Positions 59,713-64,000 of a DNA stretch of 64,000 bases are shown in pieces. The notes beneath the pieces were generated by a model. That model made no database searches. It was not told where the DNA came from and saw only the letters and a list, made by a program, of their open reading frames with translations. Where the stretch lies: NCBI RefSeq assembly GCF_964355755.1, contig NC_092672.1, positions 8,060,001 through 8,124,000 on the forward strand, read 5' to 3'. Every line of letters begins with the position of its first letter. Within the stretch, counting starts at the first letter, position 1. The position numbers and the translations under genes were made by a program. The DNA comes from Antedon mediterranea (taxonomy: Eukaryota; Echinodermata; Crinoidea; Comatulida; Antedonidae).

Positions 59713-62635
59713 ATGCTTCGTGTGTGTCAAAACCAAATTAAAGTGAATTTTAAAAGGTATAGTAATATTATTATTTGTTTTACTTTGGCAAAAGCTAGGC
59801 TTACATATAGGAGAGCCAGGCCTAGGCCTGCCTAGTAGCTAGGCCTAGGCCTAGGCTGGCTAGGGTAGGGGTATAGGCTATAGGGAGGCCTACTAGGCCT
59901 AGGGCCTAGCCAGGCCTTTAGTTAGCCTACCTGACCTGACCTGACTTGGGTATCTAAGTAGTACTACTAGTAGGCCAGACAGAGTGAGTGCAGGGCTAGG
60001 CTAGGTAGGTAGGACTAGGCCTAGAGTGCATAGGCCTAGCTAGGGCCTAGTAGGCCTCCTATGTCTTAATAGTACTAACTAACGCGAGGCTTATCTAGCC
60101 TAGTAGTAGGCCTAGACTAGCCTCTATTTAGTACTAGGTATTAATTAGCAGTAATACTGTAGTATGAAGGTCACCCACACAGATTGTCAATTAAAAAAAA
60201 AGGTACAACAAATTGTATTGTTTCGTGTAATTGTTTTGCATAACAACATGTTTTAATATTATTTTAAAATAATTTAGGCTTCTTATAAGGTCGCAATCTA
60301 CACTTTCCGTTGTCAACGAACCTTGTAAGACATTTGCTAAAGGTTCTCCTGAACGAGATCTTGCTCAGAAGGTTAGTATTTGCACATTTTGACTGTCATA
60401 AATGATCGAACCCAACCACCTGTCTTTTTCAGCGTCAACTATGGTTGAAAGCAGAAATTGACACCTACCTACATACAGTACCTGTTTTCTTCTTAAATCA
60501 GTTTCAATTAGAACATCTTTATGTAACTAGTCTATATTTAGAGTGGGCCTCCAATGACAAGCCTCTTTGGTTTCTTTAAGGTTTATCCACATTTAATTTT
60601 CATTACTCGTAATGATTGTACTTGTGTAATTACCATACACTTTAATGGTTTTGTTAATTGATGTGTATTGCATTTGATGAATAAAACATATTAATTAATT
60701 GAACAAAAAAATAAAGAAAAAAAATTCATTTACAGTGCTTTATAATAATAAAATATGGAATGTGTGTAAATAATAATTGGATAAATGAAAAACCTTATTT
60801 CATTCATTTATTTTACACATTTATTTCCATTCATCCATTAAATCAACGGATGATGAGTTTCTCTTTTACAATAATAAAGAATTGAAAGAAGGCTTAATCC
60901 CAAAAAGAAAAGTCTGGTAAGACAACAAAACAAACAAAATTGAAAATTGAATAAAATTGTTGTACACTTTTTAGGCAATTGATAAGTTGCAATCAACGTG
61001 TGAAGAAATACCATGTGTAGTGGGAGGTGAAGAGGTGCTTACGGGCGATGTACGCTATCAAGTTTCGGTAAGTGAACAGGCAGAGAAATCAAGGCATAGA
61101 ATTACATGATATGATATTACATTTTTTATCTAGGAACAAGACAAGATTAAGATTCAAGAAATGTTATTGGTCCACTTTAAAATTGAAATTTGTTTTGCTT
61201 GGCATAATTAAAACCATAAAACAACAAAGAAAAATTGCAAAAGGCAATGTTAAAATACTATTTATATTATATTTAATAATGATATCTTGAAAGTTCCAAT
61301 TGTTGGTATCGTTTTGGATCTGACAAATGCAAGATTAATAACAATATTTTATAAATAATAGTTTTATTTTAAATATTAGTCTTGTCTTTTTTTCTTAAGC
61401 CTTACAACCATCAACATAAAGTATGCAAATATCATTACGCAGACAAAGTAAGTAGATTCTTCCTAAATTTTGAGATTTTTTTTATGTTTGTTATTTTCTA
61501 TTGCACTCATCTATACACATGGGATATTAATATGACTGGAATTGTACTGGGAATGTTTTAAACTAAGGGGTATCTTTGCTTTTCTAAAAATGCTATTTCA
61601 GTGCAAACAATAAAAGTATGATATTACTAATTTCTAGGCACTTGTAAACAAAGCAATAAACTGCGCATTATCAGTTCGACAAGAATGGGAAAGGAAGCCA
61701 CTAGCTGACAGAGTACAGATACTGATGAAGGCAGCTGATCTTGTGTGTACAAGCTACCGATATGACCTGATGGCAGCAACTATGGTGGGCCAGGTGAGTA
61801 ATAATTATAGCCATTTCAATAGCCTAATAGAAAAAAATATGATTTAAAAATCCTTAAAAGTACATTCACATGGTGCTGGGTTGTTAAATAATTTAAACCT
61901 ATAGAGAATGGGATGATGCCGTCTTCAGTTATTTTGAAATGTGAATGAAGGTATATAAGCCTATTTCTACCATATTATCATTGTGGGTTAAATGCAGACA
62001 TGGAATGCAAACAGTTCCTATAAAGCTCTGTATACACTATCAAACTAGTTTGACAAAAAAAGTTTGATGTGCCCAAATATGGTAGTGATATGATGTCATG
62101 TCCATATTTTTTATTTGCTTTTTTGATGTATTTTAATATTTAAGGTGATTATATATATTATTGATGTATTTTTAATGTTATGTATTGAGATGCCAAATAA
62201 ATGAAATGAAAAAAATTAAAAATACATGGGCACATCACATTTTTTTATTAAATAAGGTTTGACAAAGCTTTAGATTATATTTATCCATGTGTCCTCTTCA
62301 TAATGCTACCCCTGATGTCTAGTTAGATCTTCTGTAGGTACAGTACTTAATGAATACATATTCAATCTATTAACAAATAATTTAATTTACAATTACGTTA
62401 TTTTTAATAGGGAAAAACAGTGATCCAAGCAGAGATTGACGTCATCGCTGAGCTTGCAGATTTCTACCGTTTTAATTGCAAATATGCAATGGAACTGTCT
62501 AACTATGAGCTGATAAGTACAAAAGACAGCACAAACTCTTTAGACTACCGTGGACTGGAAGGCTTTGTAGCTGCTATATCACCGTTTAACTTCTCTGCAA
62601 TTGGTGGTAATCTATCTGCAACACCAGCTTTGATG
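59713..62635 (+). CDS. ALDH4A1: ALDH4A1, delta-1-pyrroline-5-carboxylate dehydrogenase, mitochondrial (5' part, six exons)
   Basis: This enzyme oxidises glutamate semialdehyde/P5C to glutamate with NAD+ in the mitochondrial matrix, the second step of proline breakdown. I join six exons, all with AG acceptors and GT donors: 59713-59756, 60278-60371, 60975-61067, 61400-61447, 61638-61793 and 62411-62635; the reading frame stays open throughout. Exon 1 supplies the ATG (MLRVCQNQ...) and, with exon 2, an Arg/Lys-rich leader without acidic residues, as expected of a mitochondrial presequence. Family signatures are NEPCKTFAKGSPERD, EIPCVVGGEEV, TMVGQGKTVIQAEID and the aldehyde dehydrogenase motif AAISPFNFSAIGGNL. 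Exon 6 ends at PALM; the cofactor-binding remainder and catalytic cysteine lie beyond the window. Intron 1 holds a TAGGCCTA cluster, intron 5 a MITE and intron 6 an antisense LINE. The start is the only in-frame ATG in exon 1 whose splice phase fits exon 2. Confidence 0.93.
59770..60135. repeat. TAGGCCTA-rich cluster in ALDH4A1 intron 1
   Basis: Dense overlapping copies of TAGGCCTA, CTAGGC and GCCTAG, e.g. AGCTAGGCCTAGGCCTAGGC, unlike any other stretch in the window. The 521-bp first intron is largely made of it. Confidence 0.85.
62028..62278. mobile_element. MITE, same family, with internal insertion, in ALDH4A1 intron 5
   Basis: Left part CTATACACTATCAAACTAG through TATGGTAGTGATATGATGTC, then about 110 bp of unrelated AT-rich sequence (62110-62222), then ATGGGCACATCACATTTTTT to the eroded right end. 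Confidence 0.72.
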
Positions 62636-62734
62636 GTGAATAACAATTTTATGAACTTTTGATGTGGTGGTTTACAAAAAAATTAGAGGGACAAACTGTA
62701 TATTACAGTATTAGTGTTTGTGCTATAGCTAAAA

Positions 62735-64000
62735 TAGGGTGCCCTATATTTACGTTGAATTGCCACAGTCCATCTTCTTTCGATAGAATGTGGCAGGGTT
62801 AAGGGGCTTTTTGGCCCATTATAAACCCATGTGTTTATTTATCTCTTTCTTGAAGCAGAGTAGGTTTGGAGCGGATATTGCACTTTGTGGTAAGTTGTTC
62901 CAGTCATTTACTACACGCTGGCTGTAGACAAATTTCCTACTGTCCAGATTTGGTTTTTCTTTTCTCAATTTGTACGAGTGTCCTCTTGTCTTTCCATACT
63001 CGGCTTTCTTAAACATTTTTGTAGGCTCAATTTTTATCTTTCTGTATTATAATGCGGTATGTTTGTATAAGATCACCTCTTCTCCTTCTATCTTCAAGCG
63101 TTGTGAATCTTAATCTTTGTAGCCGCGTTTCGTATGGTAGGTATTTCAATTTGCTAATGTTTGACTGTTCATGTAGATCAAAAAGCACAATGGCCCCAAT
63201 ACTGACCCCTGAATAACTGAACATTTTTTAATTCAGACTGTGTTCCTTGTGCAATAACTTTCTGTTTTCTATTTGAGAGCCATGCTTCTATCCACTGAAT
63301 CAATTCCATAGGCAAGCAGCTTTGCGATTAATCGCTTGTGCGGTACTGTGTCGAAGGCTTTAGCCAGGTCTAGGTAAACTACGTCGATAGGAGTACCGTC
63401 ATCAATAGACTTTGAAAGATATTCAAGGCGTTCAAGAAGGTTGGTGGTACAGGATTTACCTTTGCGAAATCCATGCTGTGAGTCGCAGATGAAGTTATAT
63501 TTGTCTAAATGTTCAATCAGGTGGTCTCTGATGATGCTTTATAGGACTTTACCCATCACAGACGTTAGGCTATCGGTCTATTATTTTCAGGCCTGGTCCA
63601 GATATGGATTGGTTATACAGGCAAGCTAGGGGATGACATAATTGGCTTGACAGTTCTTTTAGAATTCTCGGGGATATGCCATCTGGTCCTGCTGCCTTGG
63701 TTGGGTCTAGTGCATCAAGCTTTATCTTGACGCATTCCTTTGTGTTGTTAATATTACAGAGCTTCTCGTTTATTTCTCCTTTAAATTTTGTACTCATCTG
63801 TGGTATCTCGCCCTGCTCTTCTGTAAATACTGAAGAAAAAATCATTTAAGGCATTCACGGTTTCTTGACCTTCCGGTAATTGTTCTCCTGTATCCTTTTT
63901 TAGTGGTCCAGTAGCATGTTTAATTTTCTGTTTGGAGCGGACATAGGCGTAAAAACGCTTCGGGTCTTCTTTAATATTGTCTGCTAATTTCTTGTATTGT
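62735..64000 (-). mobile_element. Non-LTR retrotransposon remnant (CR1/L2-like RT), internally deleted, in ALDH4A1 intron 6
   Basis: Minus-strand pieces include DPTKAAGPDGISPRILKEL, HGFRKGKSCTTNLLERL, VVYLDLAKAFDTVPHKRL, a damaged motif-B remnant (GVSIGAIVLF) joined directly to SNISKLKYLPYETRLQRL, and a C-terminal ending (KTRGHSYKLRKEKPNLDSRK, NDWNNLPQSAI). The stretch from motif B through YADD to the thumb is deleted near 63180-63220, and a frameshift lies near 63030. Its 5' part runs past the window end; the 3' boundary near 62735 is approximate. Confidence 0.85.

Overview
The window looks like nuclear DNA of an animal, probably a marine invertebrate deuterostome such as an echinoderm. The evidence is GT-AG introns, an ALDH4A1 gene with metazoan-like exons, eukaryotic tRNA-Lys genes without encoded CCA, several families of non-LTR retrotransposons and MITEs, and a striking excess of the 8-base palindrome TAGGCCTA. 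The taxon is an inference from sequence texture, not a match I could run.

Layout. Positions 1-37,900 are AT-rich and I recognise no protein-coding gene there. This part holds dispersed repeats: tRNA-derived SINE pieces, Penelope-like 3' ends with hammerhead-like motifs, several MITEs (9,554; 12,957; 14,585; 22,981; 28,848), a piggyBac-type TTAA-flanked element (33,541) and a purine-rich minisatellite (16,036). Positions 37,906-44,200 are a tandem array of 34 tRNA-Lys-like units, most spaced 146 bp apart. Eleven are structurally perfect tRNA-Lys(CTT). Three carry the anticodon UUA, which would read the ochre stop codon. Others are truncated, mismatched or degenerate. One unit is split by a 5'-truncated antisense LINE (42,160-44,044).

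Positions 46,915-58,140 hold two tandem paralogues on the minus strand. Each has four coding exons plus an inferred 5' UTR exon, with identical intron positions, and each encodes a ten-helix transporter resembling the chloroquine-resistance-transporter-like (CRT) branch of the DMT superfamily. Between them lies a 2.2 kb near-perfect palindrome (51,348-53,553) made of two head-to-head copies of an element that itself has long terminal inverted repeats. Intron 2 of the upstream paralogue is filled with a MITE cluster.

Positions 59,713-62,635 carry the first six coding exons of ALDH4A1, the mitochondrial delta-1-pyrroline-5-carboxylate dehydrogenase of proline catabolism, divergent from the second transporter gene. 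Its catalytic half lies beyond the window. The last 1.3 kb is a broken antisense LINE in its sixth intron.

The most unusual items are the tRNA-Lys array with repeated UUA-anticodon members and its higher-order duplications, and the nested palindrome between the transporter paralogues.
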